A program made the position numbers and the translations under genes. 64,000 bases of DNA from Acrocarpospora phusangensis (lineage in GTDB: Bacteria > Actinomycetota > Actinomycetes > Streptosporangiales > Streptosporangiaceae). The notes beneath the pieces were generated by a model that was given only the letters and a program-made list of their open reading frames with translations, was not told where the DNA came from and did no database searches. Each line of letters begins with the position of its first letter. Position 1 is the first letter of the stretch. This document shows, one piece after another, positions 25,279 to 34,142 of the stretch. The DNA is taken from NCBI RefSeq assembly GCF_016862995.1, contig NZ_BOOA01000038.1, positions 22,496-86,495 of the forward strand, written 5' to 3'.

Positions 25279-26118
25279 GTGGAGTACGTGTCCCGAGTGC
25301 CGCGACCGCCGCTGGACGGGCTGATCGACGACCTTTACTACCTGGAGGGTGCGCCGCCGTACGCCCGGCTGACGCTGCCGCCGAGTCCGTCGGCGTTGCT
25401 CATCGTCAACCTCGGGGCGCCGTTCCGCATCCGCGCTGGCACCGACATCGAGACGGCCGAGTACGCCGACGGCTGCGTGGTCACCATGCCCACCCGCGCC
25501 TTCGAGTTCGGCTATCCACCAGGGACCCGGTCAGTCGGCGTGCACTTCAAACCGTGGGGGCCGGCGTCCTTCCTGCCGATGCCCGCGGCCGAGCTGTGTG
25601 ACCGGCCGGTGACGGTGGAGCAGGTTTGGGGCCGGCCCGCCATCGCTGAGCTGCGAGACCGGCTGGCCACGGCGGACGGACCGCACGAGATGCTGACGCT
25701 GCTCGAGGAGGAGCTGATGCGACGGCTGCGCGAGATCGCCGGCCTGGAGCTGGTCCGCCATGCGAGCGGCGTCATCGCGGCGGCCGGCGGAGCGGTGGCG
25801 ATCGGCGACCTGAGCGTGGCAGCCGGTGTCAGCAGCACCCATCTGGCGCGGCGGTTCAGGGAGCTGATCGGCGTCACGCCGAAGCGGCTGGCCCGCACTT
25901 ACCGCTTCACCGCCACCGTGTTCGCGATCAACCCCGCCGGGCCGATCGACTGGGGCGACCTCGCCGGGGGCGCAGGCTACTTCGACCAGGCGCACTTCGG
26001 CCACGAGTTCCGGGAGTTCACCGGGCTCACGCCGACCCGGTACATCGAAGTCCGGCGGCGGTTCCTGCGCGAACATCCCGGCCACGTGCTGGACGGCTGG
26101 CCGCTGCCGGCCGATTGA
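25279..26118 (+). CDS. AraC-family transcriptional regulator
   Basis: 279 residues. The N-terminal half (SALLIVNLGAPFRI, FKPWGPASFLPMPAAEL) is the small ligand-like domain often seen in AraC proteins with a DUF6597-type N terminus. The C-terminal ~95 residues form the double helix-turn-helix: IGDLSVAAGVSSTHLARRFRELIGVTPKRLAR, then GYFDQAHFGHEFREFTGLTPTRY. GTG at 25279 is the best start; no good ribosome site is visible and the upstream sequence comes from a transposon end, so its original promoter may be lost. It may regulate the DHFR-family gene downstream. Confidence 0.85.
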   Translation: MEYVSRVPRPPLDGLIDDLYYLEGAPPYARLTLPPSPSALLIVNLGAPFRIRAGTDIETAEYADGCVVTMPTRAFEFGYPPGTRSVGVHFKPWGPASFLPMPAAELCDRPVTVEQVWGRPAIAELRDRLATADGPHEMLTLLEEELMRRLREIAGLELVRHASGVIAAAGGAVAIGDLSVAAGVSSTHLARRFRELIGVTPKRLARTYRFTATVFAINPAGPIDWGDLAGGAGYFDQAHFGHEFREFTGLTPTRYIEVRRRFLREHPGHVLDGWPLPAD

Positions 26119-26184
26119 TTTCTTACAAGAGCCCCAGCTCACGACCCGCTAATTTGAGGGCACCCCAAAGCAGAGGAGAGCCCC

Positions 26185-26769
26185 GTGGGCAAGGTGGTCA
26201 TGTACAGCTCGGTGTCGGTGGACGGCTTCTTGGCGGACGAGAATGATCAGCCAGGACCGCTGTTCGCCTGGTTGACCAGCGGTGACGTCCCGTTGGACGA
26301 GAGCGGCGTGCTGAAGGTGTCGCAGACGACCTACGACTACACGCGGCCGTACTGGGACCAGATCGGGGTCACGATCGCCGGCCGCCGTGTCTTCGACCTG
26401 ACGGACGGCTGGGACGGGAAGCCGCCGAGCGGGATCGACCACGTGGTCGTCGTGACGCACCGGCCGATGCCCGAGGGCTGGGACCCCGAGGCGCCGTTTC
26501 ACTTCGTCGACGGCGTCGAGGCGGCCATGGCCAAGGCGCAGAAGCTTGCGGGTGACCGCATGGTCGAGGTCGCCGCCGGCGACGTCGGTGGCCAGATGCT
26601 TGCCGCGGGTCTGGTCGACGAGGTGCGTATGGACGTCGTACCCGTGGTGTTCGGGTCCGGCAAGCGCTTCTTCGGGCCGGTCGACGCGCAGCACCTGTTG
26701 GAGGATCCTGACGTGGTGATTCAGGGCAACCGGGTGCTTCACCTGCGCTACCGGGTGCGGGCCTCCTGA
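26185..26769 (+). CDS. Dihydrofolate-reductase-fold (RibD C-terminal) family protein
   Basis: 194 residues. Starts GKVVMYSSVSVDGFLADENDQPG, the standard opening of the actinobacterial DHFR/RibD_C reductase family, with TIAGRRVFDLTDGW (NADPH-side motif) and AAGDVGGQMLAAGLVDEVRMDVVPVVFGSGKRFF. Starts with GTG after a strong GAGGAG. These are usually NADPH-dependent reductases of unknown substrate, not essential folate enzymes. The neighbouring AraC gene may control it. Confidence 0.85.
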   Translation: MGKVVMYSSVSVDGFLADENDQPGPLFAWLTSGDVPLDESGVLKVSQTTYDYTRPYWDQIGVTIAGRRVFDLTDGWDGKPPSGIDHVVVVTHRPMPEGWDPEAPFHFVDGVEAAMAKAQKLAGDRMVEVAAGDVGGQMLAAGLVDEVRMDVVPVVFGSGKRFFGPVDAQHLLEDPDVVIQGNRVLHLRYRVRAS

Positions 26770-26888
26770 CAATTCACGTTCGAGGGCTGTGATATTTCGA
26801 CCGGTGACAGTCGGGAAATGCCCATGTTTGACGGCGGATACGCGAAGGTACGATGCGGACGACGTAAAACAGCGGGAGGAATCCTCGT

Positions 26889-28100
26889 ATGTCAAATACG
26901 GCCGTTCCGTTCGAGCTATTCAGTCCCGACTATTTTCGCGATCCGTATACGGCACTCGACTGGCTGCGAGTGAACTCACCCGTGCACCGGTACGTCTTCC
27001 CGGTGGGCGACGTCCCCATGTGGGTCGTGACCAGGTACGACGACGCCATGGCGATCCTCGCCGACACCCGGTTCAGCACGGCGGAGTGGCGCGGCAGCCC
27101 CGAATTCCAGGCGGCCGGACTGTCCGTCAGCGGCGGCACGATCCTCGCGCAGACCATTCCCGGCTTGGACCCGCCGCAGCACACCAGGGTCCGCCGCTGC
27201 GCCATGAGCGCGTTCACCCCGCGTAATGTCGAACGCTGGCGGGACGATATCCGCCGCATCATCGACCAGACCATTCAGGATTGGGAACCGGGCCAGGAGA
27301 AGGACCTGGTCGCGGAGTTCGCCGCGCCGATTCCGCCCGCGGTGATCGCGACACGGCTCGGTTTCACGATGGAGCGGCGGGCAGAGCTCGCGAGGGACGT
27401 GGAGCTGCTCATCTCCACGGAGCCGGAGGACTTTCCGCGCATTCCGGGGGCGCGGCAGCGCCTCGTCGACTACGGGCGCGAACTCGTCGCCATGAAACGG
27501 GCCGAACCCGGCGACGACCTCACGTCCGCCTTCATCCGGGCCGCGGACGAGGAAAGCAAGATCACTGAGGATGAGCTGACCGCCCTCGTCATCATCATGG
27601 TCATCGCGGGTGTCGGGACGACCAAGATGTTCATCACCAACGCGATACTCGCCCTGCTGGACCATCCCGACCAGCGCAAGATGATCGCCGACGACCCCGC
27701 CATCCTGGCCGGCTCCGGCATCGAGGAGCTGCTCCGCTACGAGTCCCCGGTCGCGTCGGTGCCGTGGCGGTTCCCCACCGAGTCCATCCGCGTACGGGAC
27801 GTGGAGATCCCGGCCGGCGAGCCGGTCATGGTCATGATCGCGTCAGCCAACCGCGACCCCGACGTCTTCGACGACCCGCATCGCCTCGACCTCACCCGGA
27901 CCGGACCGCGCCACCTCGGCCTGGGTCACGGCATCCACAACTGCCTCGGCGCGGCCGTCGCCCGGCTGATCAGCGGGATGGCCCTGGGCACACTCGTCGA
28001 ACGTTTCCCGGACCTGCGGCTCGCCATCCCACGGGAGCACGTACGCCGGAACGAGATCTGGGCGTTGAACGACTACCGCGCTCTCCCCGTCATCCTCTGA
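26889..28100 (+). CDS. Cytochrome P450 monooxygenase
   Basis: 403 residues, normal bacterial P450 length. I-helix oxygen-binding motif AGVGTTK, K-helix ExxR in EELLRYESP, and the heme loop LGHGIHNCLG with Cys352 as axial ligand (the usual leading F is L). GGGAGG precedes the ATG. The stop overlaps the ferredoxin start (TGATG), so reductant supply is coupled. It is soluble, as expected for class I systems. The substrate is unknown, though SGGTILAQTIPGLDPPQHTRVRR is typical of the CYP107/CYP105-type biosynthetic groups. Confidence 0.93.
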   Translation: MSNTAVPFELFSPDYFRDPYTALDWLRVNSPVHRYVFPVGDVPMWVVTRYDDAMAILADTRFSTAEWRGSPEFQAAGLSVSGGTILAQTIPGLDPPQHTRVRRCAMSAFTPRNVERWRDDIRRIIDQTIQDWEPGQEKDLVAEFAAPIPPAVIATRLGFTMERRAELARDVELLISTEPEDFPRIPGARQRLVDYGRELVAMKRAEPGDDLTSAFIRAADEESKITEDELTALVIIMVIAGVGTTKMFITNAILALLDHPDQRKMIADDPAILAGSGIEELLRYESPVASVPWRFPTESIRVRDVEIPAGEPVMVMIASANRDPDVFDDPHRLDLTRTGPRHLGLGHGIHNCLGAAVARLISGMALGTLVERFPDLRLAIPREHVRRNEIWALNDYRALPVIL

Positions 28101-28312
28101 TGGCCTGGCATCTGGAGGTGGACCGAGCCTTGTGCTTCGGCACGGGGCTCTGTTCCGCGACCGCGCCCGAGCTGTTCACCCTCGGCCCGGACGGCTACGC
28201 CGTGCCGCGCGAGAGTGAACTCACCGACCCGGCCGACATCTCGGTGGCCGAGGAGGTGGCGGAATGCTGTCCCCGCGAAGCGATCATCCTCCGCCGGGCG
28301 GACCCCGGCTGA
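28100..28312 (+). CDS. 3Fe-4S ferredoxin partner of the P450
   Basis: 70 residues. Cysteines in CFGTGLC and a late CCP give the C-x5-C...CP arrangement of actinobacterial 3Fe-4S P450 ferredoxins, and the first ligand follows the standard opening (W-x-(V/L)-x-x-D-x-x-x-C). Its ATG overlaps the P450 stop by one base, a textbook electron-donor pair. No ferredoxin reductase is in the window, so a genomic one must serve. Confidence 0.93.
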   Translation: MAWHLEVDRALCFGTGLCSATAPELFTLGPDGYAVPRESELTDPADISVAEEVAECCPREAIILRRADPG

Positions 28313-28315
28313 GCC

Positions 28316-28864
28316 TCACGTCATCGTGACGCTGACGGGCAGGGTCCAGCCCTGGCGGCAGACCTTGCGGACCGGGAACACCTCGTCGCAGCCGTGCACC
28401 CAGAAGGTGATCTTCAGGCCCTTGCCGACGTTGACGGCGTACCGTCCTGAGGTGCCGCCCGGCATGGGCGTGCCCAGGACGGTCCCGCCGTTGGAGAGGT
28501 CACCGGTGACCTGGAAGTACTCGTAGTGGAACGGATCGGTCGGCCCCCAGCGGAAGACGGCCTGCTTGTTCTTCTGGAACGCGGCGACGATCATGCGTTC
28601 GCCCTGCTTGGGGCTCCAGGCGATCTGCCCGTGTTCGAAGCGCTGCTTGCGGCCGGTCATGTTGGCCGGCGTGTACTCCTCGACGGTCGCGCAGCCGAAC
28701 CAGCTGTCGGCTCCGCCGAGTGCCCGCCAGTAGTCGCCGATCAGCCCGTACGGCTGGATGGCGCAGGTCCTGGCGGCGGCGGGCGGCGCGGTGACGGCCA
28801 CACTCAGGAGAGCGGCCGCGGTCATCCCGGTGGCGGTGGCGGTGCGCCAGATCTTCGTTCCCAT
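28316..28864 (-). CDS. Secreted LGFP-repeat-like protein
   Basis: 182 residues. The N-terminal ~31 residues are a signal peptide (basic start, hydrophobic TGMTAAALLSVAVTA, cleavage near AAA-RT). The mature part begins with an LGFP-like unit (ALGGADSWFGCATVEEYTP...RFEHGQIAWSP), a module found in actinobacterial cell-wall-binding proteins, followed by a beta-rich domain with two cysteines near the C terminus (HGCDEVFPVRKVC) that could pair. It converges with the ferredoxin gene with 3 bp between stop codons. Function unknown; surface attachment is likely. Confidence 0.7.
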   Translation of the reverse strand: MGTKIWRTATATGMTAAALLSVAVTAPPAAARTCAIQPYGLIGDYWRALGGADSWFGCATVEEYTPANMTGRKQRFEHGQIAWSPKQGERMIVAAFQKNKQAVFRWGPTDPFHYEYFQVTGDLSNGGTVLGTPMPGGTSGRYAVNVGKGLKITFWVHGCDEVFPVRKVCRQGWTLPVSVTMT

Positions 28865-28971
28865 GATTCCTCCTCGGTGTCTCTTCGACCGTAGGAAGAA
28901 TCGGCCCGCCGGGGATCATGGCTGCCCATGCGAATCAGTAGGGCCAGCCCTGCCCCGGCTTGAGGGTCCAT

Positions 28972-28988
28972 ATACCCACCCGGGGTAT
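28972..28988. promoter_or_regulatory. CsoR/RcnR-like palindromic box
   Basis: ATACCC and GGGTAT arms around a short G/C centre (ATACCCACCCGGGGTAT) match the operator style of CsoR-family metal or persulfide sensors. The box lies 38 bp before the ATG of the PLP lyase at 29026, so it would overlap that promoter. No CsoR gene is present in the window. Confidence 0.55.
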
Positions 28989-29025
28989 GGTTTGAGGCAA
29001 AGGCATCACGAGCGATGGAGTCCCC

Positions 29026-30096
29026 ATGCCCGACATCACGCCGCCGCGGCGGTCGTTGTTCCTGCACGCGCCGGATCGGCGCAGGCCGCGTGTGATGCTG
29101 GAGCGCATGCTGGAGCTGGTGGACGACGACACACCGCCGAGCGGGCCGGACGGTCCTGTCGCCGTGCTGGAACGGCGGCTGGCCGCCCTGCTGGGCAAGG
29201 AGAGCGCCCTGTTCTTCCCGACCGGGACGATGGCGCAGCAGGTCGCCCTGCGCGTACACGCCGACCGGTCGGGACGCCGCGCCTTCGCGGCGCACCCGCA
29301 GTCGCACCTGGACGTGTGGGAGGAGCAGGGCTACAACGCCGTGCACGGGCTCTGGTTACGGCGTGCCGGGGACGCGCACGAGCTCATGACCGCCGACGAC
29401 CTGGCCTCGATCGGGGAACCGCTCGCGGCGGTCGTCTGGGAGCTGCCCCAGCGCGACATCGGCGGCCTGCTGCCGGAATGGGAGGACCTGGGCGCCCAGG
29501 TCAAGCGGGTACGGGCCACCGGCGCCGCGGCGCATCTGGACGGCGCGCGCCTGTGGGAGGCGCAGACCTACTACCGGCGGCCCCTGGACGAGATCGCCGC
29601 CCTGTTCGACACGGTGTACGTCTCGCTCTACAAGGGACTGCAGGGCGTGCGCGGTGCCGTACTGGCCGGGGACGCCGGCACCGTGGACACGGCGCGGGTG
29701 TGGCGGCAGCGGCTCGGCGGCGGCATCGGGGACGCGTGGCCGCTGGCCCTGGCCGCGCTGGTCCGCCTGGACACGCTGGCCTCGGACATGGCCGCCTACC
29801 GCGCGCACGCCGTCGCCGTCGCGGCCGCCATCAACGCCGACGGAACCGCCCGCGCCCACCCCGACCCGCCGCAGACCCCGATGATCCACGTGCACCTTCC
29901 CGCCGGGAGGCGGGCCGTGGAGCGAGCCGGTGAGGAGATCCTCGCCGAGCAGGGCAACCAGCTGTTCGGCCGGGTCCGCTCCAACCCGGATCCCGGCCGC
30001 TGCACCATCGAGATCGGCGTCGGCGAGAACGCCATGGACTTCACCCCGGACGAGGTGGTCGCCCTCATCCACGATCTCCTGGCCCGTACGGCCTGA
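29026..30096 (+). CDS. Threonine-aldolase-like PLP-dependent beta-eliminating lyase
   Basis: 356 residues of the L-allo-threonine aldolase fold: ALLGKESALFFPTGTMAQQVAL near the N terminus, AHLDGARLWEA for cofactor and phosphate contact, and the Schiff-base Lys in SLYKGLQGVRGAVLAG. The family cleaves beta-hydroxy amino acids to glycine and an aldehyde. The early segment is slightly unusual for aldolases (FLHAPDRRRPRVML), so the exact substrate is open. A CsoR-like box upstream suggests control by metal or sulfur stress, which would be odd for a simple aldolase. Confidence 0.8.
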   Translation: MPDITPPRRSLFLHAPDRRRPRVMLERMLELVDDDTPPSGPDGPVAVLERRLAALLGKESALFFPTGTMAQQVALRVHADRSGRRAFAAHPQSHLDVWEEQGYNAVHGLWLRRAGDAHELMTADDLASIGEPLAAVVWELPQRDIGGLLPEWEDLGAQVKRVRATGAAAHLDGARLWEAQTYYRRPLDEIAALFDTVYVSLYKGLQGVRGAVLAGDAGTVDTARVWRQRLGGGIGDAWPLALAALVRLDTLASDMAAYRAHAVAVAAAINADGTARAHPDPPQTPMIHVHLPAGRRAVERAGEEILAEQGNQLFGRVRSNPDPGRCTIEIGVGENAMDFTPDEVVALIHDLLARTA

Positions 30097-30098
30097 GC

Positions 30099-31004
30099 TC
30101 AGGGCAGGGCCGCCGCCGGGACGCGTACGGCGCGGCGCAGGTCGGCGGCGTCCTGGCTGGGCGGCGCGCCGAACTGGCGGCGGTACTCCCGGCTGAACTG
30201 TGACGGGCTGTCGTAGCCGACGCGGTGGCCGACCCCGGTGACGTCGTTGGGGTTGGTGGCCAGCAGCAGCCGGGCCTCCTGCAGCCGGATCTGCTTCTGG
30301 AACTGGATGGGGCTCATCGCCGTCACCGCCTGGAAGTTGCGGTAGAAGGCGGACACGCTCATCCCGGACAGCTGGGCGACGTCCTCGACGCGGAACGCCT
30401 GCGCGTAGTGCTCCCTGATCCAGCGCACCGCCCGCGCGATGTGGCTGAGGCTGCTGTCGGCCAGACCCAGCTGGCGTACGACCCCGCCCTGCTCGCCGGT
30501 GATCAGCCGCCAGAGGATCTCCCGTTTGATCAGCGGTGCGAGCACCGCCCGGTCGCGGGGCTGGTCGAGCAGGCGCAGCAGCCGGATCACGGCGTCCAGC
30601 AGCGCGTCGGGCGCGTCGCTGACGGCGATGCCCGACGGTGCGGCGGTCCCGTCGCGCGGGACGTCGCCGGGCCCGGCCGCCAGCAGCACCTCGGCCACGG
30701 CGGACGGCTCCAGCGTGAGCCCGAACCCGAGAGCCGGACATTCCGGGGCGGCTTCGATGAAATGGCCGGAGACCGGCAGGTCCACGGAGGCGACGAGGTA
30801 CTGCCCGGCCCGGTACTCGTACACCCGATCGCCCAGCGCGAGGTGTTTCGCGCCCTGGGCGATGACCGCCAGCACCGTGCCGGACATGGACGGCCCGTGC
30901 GGATCCGGGCGTTCGACCTTGGAGATGAGCACGCCGTCGATGGCGGTGGTCCAGTCGGGCCGCGCGTGCCGGATCAGCAGGGCGCGGAGCTCGTCGAGGT
31001 ACAT
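30099..31004 (-). CDS. AraC-family regulator with AraC_N (cupin-like) domain
   Basis: 301 residues. N-terminal ~170 residues are the type-II AraC_N ligand domain (GTVLAVIAQGAKHLALGDRVYEYRAGQYLVASVDLPV). C-terminal double HTH: FRVEDVAQLSGMSVSAFYRNFQAVTAMSPIQFQK, then GHRVGYDSPSQFSREYRRQFG. Start chosen at ATG 31004 (MYLDELRALL); ATGs at 31019 and 31061 are alternatives. It is divergent from the monooxygenase-like and hydrolase genes, the standard layout for an AraC activator of those genes. Confidence 0.88.
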   Translation of the reverse strand: MYLDELRALLIRHARPDWTTAIDGVLISKVERPDPHGPSMSGTVLAVIAQGAKHLALGDRVYEYRAGQYLVASVDLPVSGHFIEAAPECPALGFGLTLEPSAVAEVLLAAGPGDVPRDGTAAPSGIAVSDAPDALLDAVIRLLRLLDQPRDRAVLAPLIKREILWRLITGEQGGVVRQLGLADSSLSHIARAVRWIREHYAQAFRVEDVAQLSGMSVSAFYRNFQAVTAMSPIQFQKQIRLQEARLLLATNPNDVTGVGHRVGYDSPSQFSREYRRQFGAPPSQDAADLRRAVRVPAAALP

Positions 31005-31162
31005 GCTCCGATTGCAGCACATCTCCGGCCGGTTTCTCCCGCGTACGAGAGGATCGTGCAAGAGCCTGCGAGCATCTTTCTACCGTTCTCCCAGGCCCAG
31101 ACGGTGAAATTGAGTCATCGAACCCCACCGGGTTCCGTGCCGATGAGAACCGGAGCACCATC

Positions 31163-31477
31163 ATGATCGTCAATTACGGATTCAACGCCACCATGACCGC
31201 CAAGCCCGGCATGGGCGACGAGCTCGTCGACCTCCTGCTGACCGGCCTGGACGAGGGCAACCCGGGCGCGAGCGAGTACTGCCTCGTCTACCTCGTCTCC
31301 CGTTCGGCGTCCAACCCCGACGTCGTCCACATCACCGAGGGCTGGACCAGCGAGGAGGACCACCACCGGATCTTCGCGGGACCGGAGGCCCAGGCCGTCG
31401 TGGCGAAGATCGCGCCGATGGTCGCCGGGGAGTCCGCGTACACCGACTACGTGCCGGTCAACGGCAAAGCCTTCTGA
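31163..31477 (+). CDS. Antibiotic-biosynthesis-monooxygenase-like (ABM) small protein
   Basis: 104 residues, one ABM ferredoxin-like domain: NYGFNATMTAKPGMGDELVDLLL, CLVYLVSRSASNPDVVHITEGWTSEEDHHRIFAGPEAQAVV. Family members are dimeric, cofactor-free oxidases of quinols or polyketide anthrones, or stress proteins. It starts 159 bp from the divergent AraC gene and is followed after 32 bp by an alpha/beta hydrolase, likely cotranscribed. Confidence 0.8.
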   Translation: MIVNYGFNATMTAKPGMGDELVDLLLTGLDEGNPGASEYCLVYLVSRSASNPDVVHITEGWTSEEDHHRIFAGPEAQAVVAKIAPMVAGESAYTDYVPVNGKAF

Positions 31478-31509
31478 GTCCCCGCATCCACTACCGAAAG
31501 GACACCATC

Positions 31510-32484
31510 ATGAACCGACCCGGCCTGGACCCCGAGCTGGGCGCGCTGCTCGCGGAGCTGCCGCCGATGCCGCCGCTCAGCCCCGAGGTGCTCGCGCAGC
31601 TGCGCCAGTACCCGTCACCGCCGGTCGAGACCTTCCTCAACGGCCGCCCGGTCGACCGCCGCGACGTCACCGCTCCCGCCTCGGACGGCGCGCGGATCCC
31701 GCTCACGATCATCAGCCCCGCCGGCGGCGTGACGGGAGCGCCGTGCGTCTACTGGATGCACGGCGGCGGGATGATCATGGGAGATCGTTTCTCGCAGATC
31801 GACATCCCGCTGGAGTGGCTCGCCGAGCTCAACGCCGTCGTGGTCACCGTGGACTACCGGCTGGCGCCCGAGGCCACCGGCACGGCGCTGGTCGACGACT
31901 GCTACCAGGGCCTGCTCTGGGTCGCCGAGCACGCCGCCGAGCTGGGCATCGACCCCGAGAGGATCATCGTCGCGGGCATCAGCGCGGGTGGCGGCCTCAC
32001 CGCCGGGGTCGCCCTCATGGCACGCGACCGCGGGACTCCGGCGATCGCCGCCCAGGTGCTGATCTGCCCCATGCTCGACCACCGCAACATCACCACCTCG
32101 AGCCGGCAGTACTCCGGTTCCCCCGGCGTCTGGACCCGCGAGATGAACGAGTTCGGCTGGCGAGCGGTACTCGGCGACCTCGCCGACGAGGAGGTTCCGG
32201 CCTACGTCTCGCCCGCGCGGGCCGGCGACCTCTCCGGCCTGCCGCCCGCCTACATCGACGCCGGCTCGGCCGAGGTCTTCCGCGACGAGGACGTGGACTA
32301 CGCCACCGGGATCTGGGCGGCCGGCGGGCAGGCGGACCTGCACGTCTGGGCGGGCGGATTCCACGGCTTCGACGCGCTCTACCCGCAGACCCGGATCTCC
32401 GCCGCGGCTCGCCGGGCGCGCACCGACTGGCTCGCCCGGATTCTCCATGACGTACGGGAGGGAGAAGCCCTGGCCGGACGGTGA
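31510..32484 (+). CDS. Alpha/beta hydrolase, hormone-sensitive-lipase type
   Basis: 324 residues. HGGGM oxyanion motif near 84, nucleophile GISAGGG, and the HSL-family late motifs YIDAGSAEVFRDEDVDYA and GGFHGFDALYP (catalytic His). AAAGGA precedes the ATG. The family hydrolyses short-chain esters in the cytosol. It is clearly similar to the hydrolase at 46940-47923. Probably in one operon with the ABM gene, under the divergent AraC regulator. Confidence 0.88.
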   Translation: MNRPGLDPELGALLAELPPMPPLSPEVLAQLRQYPSPPVETFLNGRPVDRRDVTAPASDGARIPLTIISPAGGVTGAPCVYWMHGGGMIMGDRFSQIDIPLEWLAELNAVVVTVDYRLAPEATGTALVDDCYQGLLWVAEHAAELGIDPERIIVAGISAGGGLTAGVALMARDRGTPAIAAQVLICPMLDHRNITTSSRQYSGSPGVWTREMNEFGWRAVLGDLADEEVPAYVSPARAGDLSGLPPAYIDAGSAEVFRDEDVDYATGIWAAGGQADLHVWAGGFHGFDALYPQTRISAAARRARTDWLARILHDVREGEALAGR

Positions 32485-32646
32485 ATTCCGCGCGTCGATC
32501 AAGGGACTAGCCCGAAAAGGGTCAGCTTTGGGTAAATGGTCGGCCATGTCTTGGTCTGGCTTTGAGTGCCTTGGTAGGTGGCTGCCCTTCTCATGAATAC
32601 CCTTGATAAGGCCATGACCTGGGCTTTTACAAGGAGGGGGGCAGTC

Positions 32647-34035
32647 TTGGGAGGCAGATTGGCCGCAATCCTGCCGAGTTCCATTCGGGTGCGCACCACG
32701 GTCGGTGTCGCGCTGCTGGCGCTGGTCTGCCTCACCGTGATCGGCGTCACGCTCGACTTCCTGGTTCTCGACAGAGCCCGGACTCAGGCCTTCCACGACA
32801 CGCAGCGGGCCGCCACCGAGTGGATCGGCTCCTTCGAACCGGGCAAGACGCCGACGGCGACCCCCTTGACCAGCGTAGACCTGCTCCAGTTGGTCGACTC
32901 CCGCGGGCGGGTGGTCGCCGCCAGCAAGGCGGCGGAGGGCCTGCCGCCGCTGAGCACGCTGAAGCCCCCGCCCAGCGACAGGATCGAGAACGGCACGGTC
33001 TGCTCGCCGCAGCACGGGTGCCTCGTGTTCACCGCCAGCCGGCTCCTCCCCCAGACCAACCGCATGTTCTGGCACAACGAGACGCACTTCGTCTACGCCG
33101 CCATGCGCGAGCCGAACATCCTGTCCACCCCGGCCCTGCCGATCGCCACCGTCGCCGGTGTCCTGCTGCTCACCGGCCTCGTGGCGTGGGGGAACTTCCG
33201 GTTCGCGAGCCGGATGATGAGCCGCGTGGAGGCGATCAGCACGCGGATGTCGGAGATCACGGTGAGCGACCTGAGCCTGCGGGTGCCGCAGCCGCCGGGA
33301 CGCGACGAGCACGCGGTCCTCGCCTGCACCGTCAACCGGACCCTGGCCCGCCTGGAGCAGTCGGTGGAACTGCAACGCCGGTTCGCCTCCACCACCTCCC
33401 ACGAGATCAGGACCCCGCTCGCCGGGCTGCGCGCCCGCCTGGAGGAGGCCGTCCTCTACCCCGACGACGTCGACCCCCGCGAGACCGTCAGCGAGGCGCT
33501 GGCGGTCACCGACCGGCTGGTGGCCATCGTCGACGACCTCCTGGTCCTGTCCCGCCTCCGCGCGGGCGCCCCCGCCGTCCACGAGCCGGTCGACCTCGGC
33601 GCGCTGATCGTGGAGGAGACGGCGACCCTGCCGGCCGGCGTGCCGGTGCACGTCTACGCCGACCCCGAGGTACGGGTCGAGGGCAACCGCATCCAGCTGA
33701 TCCGGGTCCTGAGCAACCTCCTGGCCAACGCCCGCCGCCACGCCGACGGCGGGGTCGAGGTCACCGCCGAACGGGCGGACGGCCATGCCGTGATCACGGT
33801 GACCGACGACGGCGACGGCATCGCCCCCAAGGACCGGGAACGCGTCTTCGAACGCTTCGTCCGCCTCGACGCGGCCCGGACCCGCGAACCCGGAGGCACC
33901 GGCCTCGGCCTGGCCATCTCCCGGGACATCGCCCAGGCCCACCGCGGCACCCTGCTGATCGAGGACGCCCCCCGGGGCGCCAAGTTCGTCCTCCGGCTGC
34001 CCCTGCTGGACACGGCCGAGAGGCCCGCGGCGTAA
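32647..34035 (+). CDS. Sensor histidine kinase, orphan
   Basis: 462 residues. Two membrane helices (VGVALLALVCLTVIGVTLDF and LPIATVAGVLLLTGLVAW) frame a ~120-residue extracytoplasmic sensor with two cysteines (VCSPQHGC). Then HAMP, the phospho-acceptor His in TTSHEIRTPL, N-box LLANARRHAD, and G-boxes DDGDGI and GGTGLGLAI. I chose TTG at 32647 because AAGGAGGGGG ends 6 nt upstream; ATG at 32593 or 32614 would add a short tail. No response-regulator gene adjoins it, so the partner lies elsewhere. Confidence 0.85.
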   Translation: MGGRLAAILPSSIRVRTTVGVALLALVCLTVIGVTLDFLVLDRARTQAFHDTQRAATEWIGSFEPGKTPTATPLTSVDLLQLVDSRGRVVAASKAAEGLPPLSTLKPPPSDRIENGTVCSPQHGCLVFTASRLLPQTNRMFWHNETHFVYAAMREPNILSTPALPIATVAGVLLLTGLVAWGNFRFASRMMSRVEAISTRMSEITVSDLSLRVPQPPGRDEHAVLACTVNRTLARLEQSVELQRRFASTTSHEIRTPLAGLRARLEEAVLYPDDVDPRETVSEALAVTDRLVAIVDDLLVLSRLRAGAPAVHEPVDLGALIVEETATLPAGVPVHVYADPEVRVEGNRIQLIRVLSNLLANARRHADGGVEVTAERADGHAVITVTDDGDGIAPKDRERVFERFVRLDAARTREPGGTGLGLAISRDIAQAHRGTLLIEDAPRGAKFVLRLPLLDTAERPAA

Positions 34036-34142
34036 CCGGTCACGAGACCGCGAGGTGTAGCACCCACCGCGACCTGGGTACGCCGAGCACCGGGGGCTCG
34101 CGGCCGAACCGCCGCAAACCGATGGCGAAGGGGGATCGCCAC

